In this document: positions 8,550-18,417 of the stretch, one piece after another | Layout: every line of letters starts with the position of its first letter | Numbering within the stretch: position 1 is the first letter of the stretch | Origin: Mesorhizobium sp. | GTDB lineage: Bacteria > Pseudomonadota > Alphaproteobacteria > Rhizobiales > Rhizobiaceae | DNA length: 64,000 nt | Assembly (NCBI RefSeq): GCF_004963255.1 | Contig: NZ_SUGA01000001.1 | Coordinates: forward strand, 248,001 to 312,000 | Direction of reading: 5' to 3' | Made by a program: the position numbers and the translations under genes | Notes under the pieces: generated by a model | What the model was told of the DNA's origin: nothing | The model's input: only the letters and a program-made list of their open reading frames with translations | Databases searched by the model: none

Positions 8550-10099
8550 GGCTAAACGGTAAACTGCTGCCTTTCCTGGCGGCCGCGGCGATCGGCCTGC
8601 TTCTGATTGGCACCAACGCCTCGGGACTGGTGGAAGCCAAAGCCGCGAGCGCCGGCGTATCGGCTTCCGTCGCCACGCAACGCGTCAAGCTCGGCCTTAA
8701 CAAATCCGTGGTCATCGATCTGCCGAATGATGCCTATGACATCCTCGTCGCCAATCCGGCGGTTGCCGATGCGGTGACGCGCACGGCGCGGCGCATCTAC
8801 CTGTTCGGCAAGGCGGTCGGCGAGACCAATATCTTCGTTTTCGGCCCCAATGGCGAGCAGATCGTCAGCCTCGATCTGGCCGTCGAGCGCGACGTCGCCG
8901 GGCTGGAAGACTATCTCAAGCGCTTTATCCCGTCCTCGCAGATCAAGGTCGAGCTGCTCAACGACAACGTCGTACTGACGGGCACGGTCGACACGCCTCT
9001 GGATGCCAAGCGCGCGGCCGACCTGGCGACCATCTTCGTGTCCGGCGGTGAAGCGACGACCGGCCAGTATTCGCAGACTGCGGCCGGCGGCTCGGTCAAT
9101 GGCGGCGTCGACATCAACAACCCCGACCAGGAGCGCCGGGTCTCGAAGATCGTCAACCTGTTGCAGATCATCGGCGACGACCAGGTGACGCTCAAGGTGA
9201 CCGTGGCGGAAGTCAGCCGCTCGGTCATGAAGCAGCTCGGCGTCAATATGATCGGCAGCGGCAGCGCCAATGGCATTTCCTACGCTGCAGCGAGTTCGCC
9301 ACCTTACGGATTGGGCAAGCCGATTGCACAGACGTCCGGTGCACTGATCGGGGATGGGCTCGGAAGTGGCATCCAGGCCTACATCAACGCCATGGAACAA
9401 AGCGGTGTCATGAAGACGCTTGCCGAACCAACGCTCACCGCCGTGTCGGGCGAGAAGGCGACGTTCAAGGTTGGCGGTGAGTTCAATATGATTACGGCAC
9501 GCTCAAACAACGTTTCGACCGACAACCAGACAGGTCTAACCACCTACACCAATGAAAAGCTCGAATATGGTATCGGCCTCGAGTTCCAGCCGGTCGTGCT
9601 GTCGGCGGGCCGCATCAGCCTGAAGGTCAGGACATCCGTCTCCGAACCCACTACGGAAGGGGCCTCGACCCTCGAGGGTGGAGGTAGCAGGGAGAGTATC
9701 GCTTTGCCCGGCATGACAGTCTTGTCGATCCGCAAGAGGCTTGCCGACACCACCGTCGAATTGCCGTCCGGCGGTTCAATGATGATCGCCGGCCTGGTTC
9801 GTGACGACGTCCGCCAAGCAGTATCGGGCTTGCCCGGCCTGGCCAAGATCCCGGTGCTCGGCACGCTGTTCCGCAGCCGGGATTTCGTGCGCAACGAAAG
9901 CGAGCTGGTCATTCTCATCACGCCCTATCTGGCACGGCCGGTGGCGCGCAACGACCTGGCCAAGCCGGATGACAACTTCAATCCGGCGAGCGACGGCGCC
10001 GGCATGTTCCTCGGCCGCGTCAATCGCGTCTACGGCACCATGCAGACGGACAGGCCAGCCGGCCGTTACCACGGCGTCGTCGGCTTCATCTACAAATGA
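8546..10099 (+). CDS. cpaC: Outer-membrane secretin CpaC/RcpA
   Basis: The 517-residue protein has a signal peptide (LLPFLAAAAIGLLLIGTNAS), then a pilus N-domain (about 45-120), a BON-like segment, and the secretin barrel domain. The barrel domain contains LAEPTLTAVSGEKATFKVGG and ends with the VPVLG-type motif (LAKIPVLGTLFRSRDF) and a conserved ELVILITPYLARP. It forms the outer-membrane pore through which the Flp pilus emerges. It is translationally coupled on both sides: four-base overlaps with cpaB upstream and cpaD downstream. Length is normal for alphaproteobacterial CpaC. Confidence 0.96.
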   Translation: MRLNGKLLPFLAAAAIGLLLIGTNASGLVEAKAASAGVSASVATQRVKLGLNKSVVIDLPNDAYDILVANPAVADAVTRTARRIYLFGKAVGETNIFVFGPNGEQIVSLDLAVERDVAGLEDYLKRFIPSSQIKVELLNDNVVLTGTVDTPLDAKRAADLATIFVSGGEATTGQYSQTAAGGSVNGGVDINNPDQERRVSKIVNLLQIIGDDQVTLKVTVAEVSRSVMKQLGVNMIGSGSANGISYAAASSPPYGLGKPIAQTSGALIGDGLGSGIQAYINAMEQSGVMKTLAEPTLTAVSGEKATFKVGGEFNMITARSNNVSTDNQTGLTTYTNEKLEYGIGLEFQPVVLSAGRISLKVRTSVSEPTTEGASTLEGGGSRESIALPGMTVLSIRKRLADTTVELPSGGSMMIAGLVRDDVRQAVSGLPGLAKIPVLGTLFRSRDFVRNESELVILITPYLARPVARNDLAKPDDNFNPASDGAGMFLGRVNRVYGTMQTDRPAGRYHGVVGFIYK

Positions 10100-10845
10100 G
10101 TGGGAACGCGGATATGTCCAAGTCAGCATCGAAGGTCATGACGGTCCGGACAGCATCCGGCATTGCAAGGATATGCCGGCAGGTGGTCCCGGCCCTGGCG
10201 ATCGCCCTTGCGACGTCGCTCACCGGATGCGCCAATCGCGACAGCATCACGGTCGGATCGATCCCGGACGACTACCGCACGACGCATCCAATCGTCATTG
10301 CCGAGAAGAACCAGAAGATCGATCTGCCGGTCGGCGCCGGCGATCGCGGCATGACCGGCGGGCAGCGCGATGCGCTACTCGGCTTCCTCGACGGCTATGA
10401 CAAGAGCGCCGCGCCGGCGCTGACGATCGCCATGCCGGCAGGCTCCGCCAACGAAGTTGCCGCCCAAGCGGCAGGCCGCGATTTCGCCAGGCTTGCCATG
10501 AAGGCGGGCGTCAAGCGCGATCGCATCGTCATGACTTCCTATCAGTCGGCTGTGCCGGAGGCCTCCGCGCCGGTGCGCGTTGCCTTCGTAGCGGTAAGGG
10601 CCCAGACCGACAAATGCGGGCGTTGGCCCGAAGACCTGCTGGAGACGTCCGAGAACAAGCACTATGCCGACTTCGGCTGTTCCTATCAGAACAACCTCGC
10701 TGCGCAGATGGCCAACCCGAACGATCTGCTCGGGCCGCGCAAGCAGTCTGAGATCGACGCCGAAAATCGCGGCGCGGTGATCGATGTGTACCGGGCGAGG
10801 GGCATCTCCGACGAGTTCCTCGGCAATTCGGAAGTGACGTACTGA
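10096..10845 (+). CDS. cpaD: Pilus assembly lipoprotein CpaD
   Basis: The 249-residue protein has a lipoprotein signal peptide ending at the lipobox LTGC (residues about 41-44), and a CpaD core with SGYxxKSAAP-like content (GFLDGYDKSAAPALTIAMPA) and the conserved NLAAQMANPNDLLGPR. CpaD is thought to be an outer-membrane partner of the secretin, with a domain resembling OmpA-like periplasmic folds. The ATG at 10096 overlaps the cpaC stop; an ATG six codons later is an alternative. A 37-base gap follows before cpaE. Confidence 0.93.
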   Translation: MSGNADMSKSASKVMTVRTASGIARICRQVVPALAIALATSLTGCANRDSITVGSIPDDYRTTHPIVIAEKNQKIDLPVGAGDRGMTGGQRDALLGFLDGYDKSAAPALTIAMPAGSANEVAAQAAGRDFARLAMKAGVKRDRIVMTSYQSAVPEASAPVRVAFVAVRAQTDKCGRWPEDLLETSENKHYADFGCSYQNNLAAQMANPNDLLGPRKQSEIDAENRGAVIDVYRARGISDEFLGNSEVTY

Positions 10846-10882
10846 GCCGGCGGATGACGGAAAAAGCAGCCACGGAAAGAGC

Positions 10883-12172
10883 ATGACGATGAGCAATCTT
10901 GCCTACGACACGCCCGCGGAAACCGGCGACCTTTCGCAGCAGGACATCGCCGCCATGCAGGCGCTGCGTCCCGTGCCGCGCATTTCGATCCAGGCGTTCT
11001 GCGAGACCGAAGGCGTCGCCAGGCCCGTGGAGCGCGCCGCCGAGGATCGCCGGATGGCCAAGGCCCATCTCAAGGTCCATATGGGCGGCGTTCCGACCGC
11101 GATCGAGTTTTATCAGTCCGCGCCGACACCGAACCTGATCCTGCTGGAATCGCGCAGCGAGCCGAAGCAACTGCTCGAACAACTCGGCCAGCTCGCGGAG
11201 TATTGCGATCCGTCGTCCAAGGTCGTGGTCATCGGCCACTACAACGATGTCGGGCTCTACCGCGAGCTCATCCGTTCAGGCATTTCCGAATATGTCATCG
11301 CGCCGGTCTCGATGTCCGACATCGTCAGCGTCGTGTCGTCGATCTTCGTCGATCCGGAATCGGAGCCGATCGGCCGCTCGATTGCCTTCATCGGCGCCAA
11401 GGGCGGCGTCGGCTCATCGACCATTGCTCACAATACTGCCTGGGCGATGTCGTCGCTGTTCAAGTCCGAAGTCGTCATCGCCGATCTCGACCTCGCCTTC
11501 GGCACCGCCAACATCAACTTCGACCAGGACCCGGCTCAGGGCATCGCAGAGGCCGTGTTCTCGCCTGAGCGCGTCGATGAGGTCTATCTCGATCGCCTGC
11601 TCGCGCAATGCGCCGAGCATCTGTCCCTGCTTGCGGCCCCGTCCACCTTGGAGCGCGTCTACGATTTCGACGCCGAGGCGTTCTCGCAGGTCATCGAGAT
11701 AGCGCAGCGCAGCGCGCCCCTGCTGGTTCTCGATATCCCTCACATCTGGAGCGGGTGGACGAAGAGCACGCTGATCAAGGCCGACGAGATCGTCATCACC
11801 GCCACGCCCGAGCTCGCAAATCTTCGCAACACGAAGAACTTGGTGGACATGCTGAAGCGGCTGCGCCCGAACGATCCGCCGCCGAAGCTGATCATCAACC
11901 AGGCAGGTGTGCCGAAACGGCCGGAGATAGCGACTTCCGATTTCGCCGAGCCGCTCGGCATCACGCCCATGGCGGTGATCAATTTCGAACCGCTGCTGTT
12001 CGGCAATGCCGCCAACAACGGCCGCATGCTGACCGAGATGGACGCCAAGAACCCGGTCGTCGCCACCATCAATGAGATAGCGCATGTGCTGACCGGACGG
12101 AGCGAAATCAAGACCAAGAAGAAGGCGGGCCTGGGTTCGATCCTCGGCAAGCTCTCGGGCAACAGGAAGTGA
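10883..12172 (+). CDS. cpaE: Pilus localisation ATPase CpaE/TadZ
   Basis: The 429-residue protein has a receiver-like atypical response-regulator domain (about residues 60-160) and a ParA/MinD-type ATPase with the deviant Walker A motif KGGVGSS starting at K173, then VVIADLDLAFGTANINFD as switch/Walker B. TadZ/CpaE proteins place the pilus machine at the cell pole. The C-terminus is basic (KTKKKAGLGSILGKLSGNRK). An in-frame ATG two codons later could also be the start. It sits between cpaD and cpaF, as in most Tad loci. Confidence 0.95.
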   Translation: MTMSNLAYDTPAETGDLSQQDIAAMQALRPVPRISIQAFCETEGVARPVERAAEDRRMAKAHLKVHMGGVPTAIEFYQSAPTPNLILLESRSEPKQLLEQLGQLAEYCDPSSKVVVIGHYNDVGLYRELIRSGISEYVIAPVSMSDIVSVVSSIFVDPESEPIGRSIAFIGAKGGVGSSTIAHNTAWAMSSLFKSEVVIADLDLAFGTANINFDQDPAQGIAEAVFSPERVDEVYLDRLLAQCAEHLSLLAAPSTLERVYDFDAEAFSQVIEIAQRSAPLLVLDIPHIWSGWTKSTLIKADEIVITATPELANLRNTKNLVDMLKRLRPNDPPPKLIINQAGVPKRPEIATSDFAEPLGITPMAVINFEPLLFGNAANNGRMLTEMDAKNPVVATINEIAHVLTGRSEIKTKKKAGLGSILGKLSGNRK

Positions 12173-12202
12173 CGCTGTTTGAGCGGCATCGGGTAGTCGA
12201 TC

Positions 12203-13702
12203 ATGTTTGGTAAGAGAGGCAAAGACGACGGCAACCGGGTGACGCCCGAATTCCGTCCGCCGGCATCGGCGCCCGCCGCTCCCGCTTCGACGGGAACGAT
12301 GACGGCCGAGCGGCCGGCCGCGCCGGCGTCCAGCGCGCCAACCGCGCCGCCGGCTCGCCGTCCCGTCGAGGCGCCGCCGATGGCGCTCGAGCCGCCAAGA
12401 AGGGTCCAGCGCGAGCGCTCAGAGACCTATTACGACACCAAGAGCCAGGTTTTCTCCGCGCTCATCGACACGATCGACCTGTCGCAGCTCGCCAAGCTCG
12501 ATCCCGAGAGCGCGCGCGAGGAGATCCGCGACATCGTCAACGACATTATCGCGATCAAGAATTTCGCGATGTCGATCTCCGAGCAGGAGGAGCTGCTCGA
12601 AGACATCTGCAACGACGTTCTGGGCTATGGACCGCTGGAGCCGCTGCTTGCCCGCGACGACATAGCCGACATCATGGTCAACGGCTTCAAGAACGTCTAC
12701 ATCGAAGTCAACGGCAAGGTCGAACAGACCGGCGTCCGCTTCCGCGACAACCAGCAGCTGCTCAACATCTGCCAGCGCATCGTCAGCCAGGTCGGCCGTC
12801 GTGTCGATGAATCGAGCCCGATCTGCGATGCGCGCCTGCCCGACGGCTCGCGCGTCAACGTCATCGCGCCGCCGCTCTCCATCGACGGCACCGCGCTCAC
12901 CATCCGCAAGTTCAAGAAGGACAAGCTGACGCTGGACCAGCTGGTCAAGTTCGGCGCCATCTCGCCGCAAGGCGCGGAAATCCTCAAGATCATAGGCCGT
13001 GTCCGCTGCAATGTCGTCATCTCGGGCGGCACCGGCTCCGGCAAGACGACGCTGCTCAACTGCCTGACCAACTATATCGACCGCGAGGAGCGGGTCATCA
13101 CCTGCGAGGACTCGGCCGAACTGCAGCTGCAGCAGCCGCATGTGGTGCGTCTCGAAACCCGGCCGCCCAATCTCGAGGGCGAGGGCGAGGTGACCATGCG
13201 CGATCTCGTCAAGAACTGCCTGCGCATGCGGCCCGAGCGCATCATCGTCGGCGAAGTGCGCGGACCGGAAGTGTTTGACCTTCTGCAGGCGATGAACACC
13301 GGTCACGACGGCTCGATGGGAACGATCCACTCGAACAGCCCGCGCGAATGCCTCAACCGTATCGAATCGATGATCGCCATGGGCGGCTATTCGCTGCCGC
13401 AGCGCACCGTGCGCGAGATCGTCGTCGGCTCGATCGACGTGATCATCCAGGCTGCTCGCCTGCGCGACGGGTCGCGCCGCATAACCCACATCACCGAGGT
13501 GATCGGCATGGAAGGCGACGTCATCATCACCCAGGATCTCGTCCTCTATAACATCAAGGGCGAGGACTCGAGCGGCCGGCTGGTCGGCGAGCATGTGTCG
13601 ACGGGCATCGGCCGCCCGCATTTCTGGGATCGCGCCCGCTATTATGGCGAGGAGCAGCGCCTCGCCAATGCGCTCGAGGCAATGGAGAAACGCGCTGACT
13701 GA
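12203..13702 (+). CDS. cpaF: Pilus assembly/retraction ATPase CpaF/TadA
   Basis: The 499-residue secretion ATPase of the VirB11/GspE superfamily has a Walker A motif GGTGSGKTT with lysine at 281, an Asp box ([19 protein letters not shown]), Walker B ([20 protein letters not shown]) and a His box ([14 protein letters not shown]). The first 75 residues are Pro/Ala-rich and probably disordered; the globular N-domain starts near residue 80. It powers pilin polymerisation in the cytoplasm with the membrane proteins TadB and TadC. After its stop come a dispersed repeat and a perfect hairpin before tadB. Confidence 0.97.
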   Translation: MFGKRGKDDGNRVTPEFRPPASAPAAPASTGTMTAERPAAPASSAPTAPPARRPVEAPPMALEPPRRVQRERSETYYDTKSQVFSALIDTIDLSQLAKLDPESAREEIRDIVNDIIAIKNFAMSISEQEELLEDICNDVLGYGPLEPLLARDDIADIMVNGFKNVYIEVNGKVEQTGVRFRDNQQLLNICQRIVSQVGRRVDESSPICDARLPDGSRVNVIAPPLSIDGTALTIRKFKKDKLTLDQLVKFGAISPQGAEILKIIGRVRCNVVISGGTGSGKTTLLNCLTNYIDREERVITCEDSAELQLQQPHVVRLETRPPNLEGEGEVTMRDLVKNCLRMRPERIIVGEVRGPEVFDLLQAMNTGHDGSMGTIHSNSPRECLNRIESMIAMGGYSLPQRTVREIVVGSIDVIIQAARLRDGSRRITHITEVIGMEGDVIITQDLVLYNIKGEDSSGRLVGEHVSTGIGRPHFWDRARYYGEEQRLANALEAMEKRAD

Positions 13703-13718
13703 TTTGTCTGGAGGTCTG

Positions 13719-13836
13719 ACGCAATTCCAGGAAAAGTGTGAAGCGGTCGGGTTCGGCGACTTCGCCGTAACTTTCCGTCCGGAATTGCGTCTAAACAAAG
13801 AAATAGGGCGGTTCGCCGTTTCTTTGAAACGGCGAA
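13719..13836. repeat. Dispersed palindrome (family A, copy 1) plus perfect 11-bp hairpin
   Basis: The arms ACGCAATTCC (13719-13728) and GGAATTGCGT (13781-13790) enclose AGGAAAAGTGTG and TTTCCGTCC, as in the copies at 15901 and 61265. This copy carries about 25 extra bases in the middle. It is followed by AAACAAAGAAATAGGG and then a perfect hairpin, TTCGCCGTTTC (13812-13822), TTT, GAAACGGCGAA (13826-13836), without a T tract. It lies within the cpaF-tadB gap and would be part of the operon mRNA. Confidence 0.78.
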
Positions 13837-13857
13837 AGGGCCTAGGGGCACCGGTCG

Positions 13858-14871
13858 ATGTTCGGAATTGACACCACCGTCCTGGCGTTCATCGTGCTCG
13901 CCGGCTTCAGCGCCGGCGCGGTGGCGTATGCTTTCCTGTTCACGCGCATCGACAACGAAAAGCAGGCGGGCAAGCGGCTTCAAACCATCAAGACAGCCGA
14001 AACCGACAGGTCGGTGGTGAAAGCCACGCGCGATCGCGCCGCGGAGGCGGTCAAGCGGCGCAAAAGTCTCCAGGACACGCTCAAGCAGCTCGACGAGAAG
14101 CAGAAGACCAACGATCGCAACGTCAAGAAACCGCCGCTGAAGGTCCAGATCCGCCAGGCTGGCATGCAGGTCCCGATCGAGCGCTTTTACATGTACTCCG
14201 CCGTCTGCGGCATCATCCTGACGGGCCTTCTCTTTTTTGTCGGCGCGCCTCTGTGGGCCCTGCCCGGCGCCCTGCTGGTTGGCGGGCTCGGCCTGCCGCG
14301 CTGGTTCGTTTCATTTCGCCGCACACGTCGCGTCAAGGCGTTCCTGGGAGAGTTTCCGAACGCGCTCGACATCATCGTGCGCGCGGTCAAGTCCGGTCTG
14401 CCGCTCAACGACGCGATCCGCCTGATCGCCAACGAATCGCCCGAGCCGGTCCGGTCGGAGTTCCGCCGCATCGTCGATTCCCAGCAGATGGGCATGTCGG
14501 TGCCGGACGCCGCCATGCGCATGTCCGAGACCATGCCGTGCAGCGAGGCCGGGTTCTTTGGCATCGTCATCCAGATCCAGTCGCAGGCTGGCGGCAACCT
14601 GTCCGAGGCGCTGGGTAACCTTTCGCGCGTGCTGCGCGACCGCAAGAAGATGAAAGCCAAGGTCCAGGCGCTGTCGATGGAAGCCAAGGCATCCGCCGTC
14701 ATCATCGGCGCTCTGCCGTTTGTCGTCGCCTTCCTCGTCTATCTGTCGAGCCCGACCTATATCATGCCGCTGTTCACCACCAATACCGGCAACCTGATCC
14801 TCGGCTGCTCGGGTGTCTGGATGTCGATCGGCATCCTGGTGATGCGCAAGATGATGAATTTCGAAGTGTAG
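13858..14871 (+). CDS. tadB: Tad inner-membrane platform protein TadB
   Basis: The 337-residue protein has an N-terminal membrane helix (TVLAFIVLAGFSAGAVAYAF), a charged cytoplasmic stretch, then two helices near residues 115-150, and a T2SS-F domain (LDIIVRAVKSGLPLNDAIRL, IQSQAGGNLSEALGNLSRVL). It ends in a hydrophobic pair of helices. With TadC it forms the inner-membrane platform on which CpaF acts. An AGGGGC precedes the ATG by about eight bases. It is separated from tadC by 13 bases. Confidence 0.95.
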   Translation: MFGIDTTVLAFIVLAGFSAGAVAYAFLFTRIDNEKQAGKRLQTIKTAETDRSVVKATRDRAAEAVKRRKSLQDTLKQLDEKQKTNDRNVKKPPLKVQIRQAGMQVPIERFYMYSAVCGIILTGLLFFVGAPLWALPGALLVGGLGLPRWFVSFRRTRRVKAFLGEFPNALDIIVRAVKSGLPLNDAIRLIANESPEPVRSEFRRIVDSQQMGMSVPDAAMRMSETMPCSEAGFFGIVIQIQSQAGGNLSEALGNLSRVLRDRKKMKAKVQALSMEAKASAVIIGALPFVVAFLVYLSSPTYIMPLFTTNTGNLILGCSGVWMSIGILVMRKMMNFEV

Positions 14872-14884
14872 GGGCGCGGATTCG

Positions 14885-15901
14885 GTGACAGAACAGGTCG
14901 TCAAAACACTCACCGATCCTTCCTTCCTGATCGCGATGCTGGTCGGCATCGCCGTGTTCGCGACCGTGTTCACCCTCATGCCGGCGTTCGGCGGCACGTC
15001 GCTCAAATCGCGCATGAAGTCCGTGGCGCTCGAACGCGACAAATTGCGCGCCGAGCAGCGTGCGCGGCTGGCCAGCGAGGCTGACCGGCGGCGCAAGGGC
15101 CTGCGCGAGGAACAGTCCATCGGCATGAGCAACATCGTCGACCGCCTGGATCTGAAGCGCGCGCTTGCCGATGAAAACACGATCCAGAAGCTCAAGGTCG
15201 CGGGCTTCCGCGGCCAGAACCCGCTGACGCGCTTCCTCTTCTTCCGCCTCGTCCTGCCATTCGTGGGCTTTGCGCTGGCGGCCGTATACCTGTTCGTGCT
15301 CGGCGGCCTGCCGCAGCAGCCGGCTTTAATCAAGCTGTTCGTCTGTATCGTCGTCGCCTATGGCGGCTTCTACGCGCCCATTCTCTATGTCAATAACCGC
15401 GCGACCAAGCGCAAGCAGTCGATCCAGCTGGCGTGGCCGGACGCGCTCGACTTGATGCTGATCTGTGTGGAATCTGGCATGTCGGTGGAAGCGGCCCTGC
15501 GCAGGGTCGCCGACGAGATCGGCGCGCAGTCGGTCCCGCTTGCCGAGGAATTCGTGCTCACCAATGCCGAGCTGTCCTATCTGCAGGATCGCAAGATCGC
15601 CTATGAGAACCTGGCAAGCCGTACCGGCCTGGAATCGGTCAAGTCGGTGTCGCAGGCCCTGGTCCAGGCCGAACGCTACGGCACGCCGGTGGCGCACGCG
15701 CTGCGCGTGCTCGCCTCGGAAAGCCGCGACATGCGTATGAACGCGGCGGAGAAGAAGGCCGCCGCGCTGCCGCCGAAGCTCACCGTGCCCATGATCCTGT
15801 TCTTTCTGCCGGTTCTGTTCGCCATCATCCTGGGCCCGGCCGGCATCCAGGTCAGCCAGCGCGGCATCTTCGGCGACCAGCACAGCTCCTCGAGCCAGTA
15901 G
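14885..15901 (+). CDS. tadC: Tad inner-membrane platform protein TadC
   Basis: The 338-residue protein starts with GTG. It has an N-terminal helix (SFLIAMLVGIAVFATVFTLM), a basic cytoplasmic segment, two helices (about 110-165) and a T2SS-F domain with DALDLMLICVESGMSVEAAL and SVSQALVQAERYGTPVAHAL. The C-terminal helix is ILFFLPVLFAIILGPAGIQV. It pairs with TadB. Its stop codon TAG uses the first base of a family A repeat, so the repeat is the immediate 3' end of the cpaB-tadC run. Confidence 0.95.
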   Translation: MTEQVVKTLTDPSFLIAMLVGIAVFATVFTLMPAFGGTSLKSRMKSVALERDKLRAEQRARLASEADRRRKGLREEQSIGMSNIVDRLDLKRALADENTIQKLKVAGFRGQNPLTRFLFFRLVLPFVGFALAAVYLFVLGGLPQQPALIKLFVCIVVAYGGFYAPILYVNNRATKRKQSIQLAWPDALDLMLICVESGMSVEAALRRVADEIGAQSVPLAEEFVLTNAELSYLQDRKIAYENLASRTGLESVKSVSQALVQAERYGTPVAHALRVLASESRDMRMNAAEKKAAALPPKLTVPMILFFLPVLFAIILGPAGIQVSQRGIFGDQHSSSSQ

Positions 15902-15961
15902 CAATCCCAGGAAAAGTGTCGCGCGGTTTTCCGCCCGGAATTGCGCAAAACAGCAGATAGG
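15901..15961. repeat. Dispersed palindrome (family A, copy 2)
   Basis: GCAATCCCAGGAAAAGTGTC is followed by GCGGTTTTCCGCCCGGAATT, then GCGCAAAACAGCAGATAGGG. It is the same design as at 13719 and 61265: a GCAATTCC/GGAATTGC dyad and an AAACAnAGAnATAG tail. It overlaps the last base of the tadC stop codon. Confidence 0.78.
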
Positions 15962-15980
15962 GCCTTACATCAAGCAAAAA

Positions 15981-16001
15981 GCCGTGCGGGGTCCGCGCGG
16001 C
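15981..16001. terminator. Hairpin between convergent tadC and tadD
   Basis: GCCGTGCGG (15981-15989), loop GGT, CCGCGCGGC (15993-16001) gives a nine-pair stem with one wobble. It is flanked on the left by AAAAA, which reads TTTTT on the minus strand, so it fits a terminator for tadD and perhaps a weak one for tadC. Confidence 0.7.
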
Positions 16002-16040
16002 CTTTGCATTGTCGGGGCGGGCGGCGCTTGGCGGCGTCCT

Positions 16041-16868
16041 TCAGTTTGTGGCGACTTTCGCCTTGTTCTTGTCCTGATCCTTCAATTGGCTCCAGGCATT
16101 CTGCTGGGCAAGCATCTGGCGCAGATAGGCGACGTTGGCCTGCGCCTGTTCGGGCGACAATTCCTGCGAGGCGATCTTCTCGGCCTCGTCGAAGCGGCCC
16201 TGCAGGCCCACCACGAGTGCAAGGTTCTGCCGCACCCGGCTGTCAGCGCTGGGCTGCTGCGCGGCCGAGCGCATATAGGTCTCGGCCGTTCGCAGGTCGC
16301 CTTCGAGCACATAGGACATGCCGAGATTGGACAGCACCGAAGGCTCGTTCGGTTTGAGTTCCAACGCCTTGCGGTAGTCCTGACGCGCTTCGTCCTTCTG
16401 GCCCATCTGGTCGAGGATCGCGGCTTCCGCCGACACCAGCTTCCAGTCCGGATATTCGGGCGTCTGCGCGCGGCGCACGGCATCCAGCGCCGGCTCGAAC
16501 TGGCCGTTGGCGGCAAGCGCCTTGCCATAGGCGGCAAGCACGTCGCGATCCTTGGGATAGGCGATCGCCAGCTTGCGCATCACGGCGAGCGACTGATCGG
16601 CATCGCCGTCCATCTGCAGCGCCGCCGCGAAATTCATCGCCATGCGCTTGTCATTGGGGTTGCGGGCGTAGGATTCGCCAAGCCTGGACGTGGCCGTGTG
16701 CAGTTCGCCCGCCGACATCGTTTCCAGCGGCCTTCTGTCGGAGCGCGAGATGGAGCCGGTGGTCATTTGGCTGGTGCTGCCGCAACCTGCCACGCTGGCT
16801 GCCAGTGCCGCCATAAAGGCCGTGCTGATCAGACGTCTGGCTCTATGGTTCAACGCTTTGATCGGCAT
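16041..16868 (-). CDS. tadD: TPR lipoprotein TadD
   Basis: The 275-residue protein has a lipoprotein signal peptide with lipobox SVAGC (about residues 25-29), then tetratricopeptide repeats from about residue 60 to 230 (for example PNDKRMAMNFAAALQMDGDA, PNEPSVLSNLGMSYVLEGDL). TadD is the outer-membrane pilotin-like TPR component of Tad systems. It is transcribed toward tadC, with a hairpin between the stops, so it has its own promoter, in the 123-base gap shared with the divergent aminopeptidase gene. Confidence 0.9.
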   Translation of the reverse strand: MPIKALNHRARRLISTAFMAALAASVAGCGSTSQMTTGSISRSDRRPLETMSAGELHTATSRLGESYARNPNDKRMAMNFAAALQMDGDADQSLAVMRKLAIAYPKDRDVLAAYGKALAANGQFEPALDAVRRAQTPEYPDWKLVSAEAAILDQMGQKDEARQDYRKALELKPNEPSVLSNLGMSYVLEGDLRTAETYMRSAAQQPSADSRVRQNLALVVGLQGRFDEAEKIASQELSPEQAQANVAYLRQMLAQQNAWSQLKDQDKNKAKVATN

Positions 16869-16991
16869 CGGCGCCCGGTCTCCATTCCTGTGCAGCCATA
16901 GGCTGGCCGTCTTCCCTCCCGCAGAAATATTCTGTTAACCCTAACGGACCGTTAAGAAGCCGATTCATCCTGTTCGGCCGGAGATCATCGC

Positions 16992-18356
16992 ATGTCTGTC
17001 GAACTCGTCGAACAAAAGCCGCAAGCCGCCTTGCCTGTCTATCTGGTGGCAAAGGACGCCCTTGAAGCCGCGGCATTGCGGCCGCCCGCCATCGCCTGGG
17101 CAAGAGCCAACGGTTTTTCCGGCGAGGCAGGGCGCACGCTCGTCCTGCCGGGCGAGGGCGGCGGCCTTGCCGGCGCGCTGTTCGGCACCGGCGACGGCGA
17201 AAGCGCTTTGGCCCTCGGCGCGCTGGCAAGGGCGCTGCCGGAAGGCGACTGGCATTTCGCGTCGGCTCTTGCGCAGCCCGATCTCGCCGCGCTGGCGCTG
17301 GTCCTGGGTGGCTATGTCTTTACACGTTACGGCAAGAAGCCGGGCAAGGCCTTGCGCTTCACGCTTCCGGAGGGCGCGGATGCCGCACATGTCCGCCGCG
17401 TCGCCGACAGCGTTTTCCTGACGCGCGATCTCGTCAACACGCCGACCAGCGACCTCGGTCCGGTCGAACTGGAAGAAGCCGCCCGGCAACTGGCGGCCGC
17501 CCATGCCGCCGATATTTCCGCAATCCACGGCGACGATCTTCTGGCCCGGAATTTCCCGATGATCCACGCTGTCGGCCGGGCTTCGGCCGACGCGCCGCGG
17601 CTGATCGACATGACCTGGGGACCGAGCGCTGCGCCGAAGGTGACGTTGGTCGGCAAAGGCGTCTGCTTCGACACCGGCGGCCTCGACATCAAGCCGTCGT
17701 CCGGCATGCTTCTGATGAAGAAGGATATGGGCGGCGCCGCCAATGTGCTGGGCCTCGCTTCCATGATCATGGCGGCGAAACTGAACGTCCGGTTGCGCGT
17801 GTTGTTTCCCGCCGTCGAGAATTCGATCGCCGGCAATGCCTTCCGGCCCGGCGACGTTCTGAGGAGCCGCAAGGGCATCACGGTCGAGATCGGCAACACG
17901 GACGCGGAGGGGCGGCTGATCCTGGCCGACGCGCTGGCGCTGGCCGATGAGGAGAAGCCAGAATTGCTGGTCGACATGGCGACGCTGACCGGCGCCGCCC
18001 GCGTCGCGCTGGGGCCTGACCTGCCGCCTTTCTACACCGCCGACGAGACGCTCGCGGCCGACATTGCCGCCGCCTCCGTCGCGGTCGAGGATCCGCTGTG
18101 GCGGATGCCGCTATGGCGTCCCTATGATGCGAAGCTTTCCTCAAAGATCGCCGACATCAACAATGTGACGACCGACGGCTTTGCCGGGTCGATCACCGCG
18201 GCGCTTTTCCTCAAGCGCTTCGTCGAGAAGACCCACAGCTGGGCGCATTTCGACATCTTCGCCTGGAACCCGGCCGACCGTCCGCACGGCCTGACCGGCG
18301 GCGAGGCGCAGGGCATTCGCGCGCTGGAGCGTATAATTGCGCAGCGATTTGCCTGA
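16992..18356 (+). CDS. M17 leucyl aminopeptidase-family protein
   Basis: The 454-residue protein belongs to the M17 dinuclear-metal aminopeptidases. The metal and catalytic motifs are clear: VGKGVCFDTGGLDIKPSSGM with K222, MKKDMGGAANVLG, and NTDAEGR at residues 302-308, containing the metal-binding D/E and the catalytic arginine. It removes N-terminal amino acids from peptides in the cytoplasm. It is somewhat shorter than the roughly 500 residues of E. coli PepA, as is usual for the alphaproteobacterial paralogue. It is divergent from tadD and 61 bases before a MarR gene. There are often two M17 genes per genome, so I give no symbol. Confidence 0.92.
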   Translation: MSVELVEQKPQAALPVYLVAKDALEAAALRPPAIAWARANGFSGEAGRTLVLPGEGGGLAGALFGTGDGESALALGALARALPEGDWHFASALAQPDLAALALVLGGYVFTRYGKKPGKALRFTLPEGADAAHVRRVADSVFLTRDLVNTPTSDLGPVELEEAARQLAAAHAADISAIHGDDLLARNFPMIHAVGRASADAPRLIDMTWGPSAAPKVTLVGKGVCFDTGGLDIKPSSGMLLMKKDMGGAANVLGLASMIMAAKLNVRLRVLFPAVENSIAGNAFRPGDVLRSRKGITVEIGNTDAEGRLILADALALADEEKPELLVDMATLTGAARVALGPDLPPFYTADETLAADIAAASVAVEDPLWRMPLWRPYDAKLSSKIADINNVTTDGFAGSITAALFLKRFVEKTHSWAHFDIFAWNPADRPHGLTGGEAQGIRALERIIAQRFA

Positions 18357-18417
18357 GCAATTGGCGGGTGTTCGCCACTGAAACGGAACCGAAACAATTT
18401 GCCGGCATGCTAGGGCG

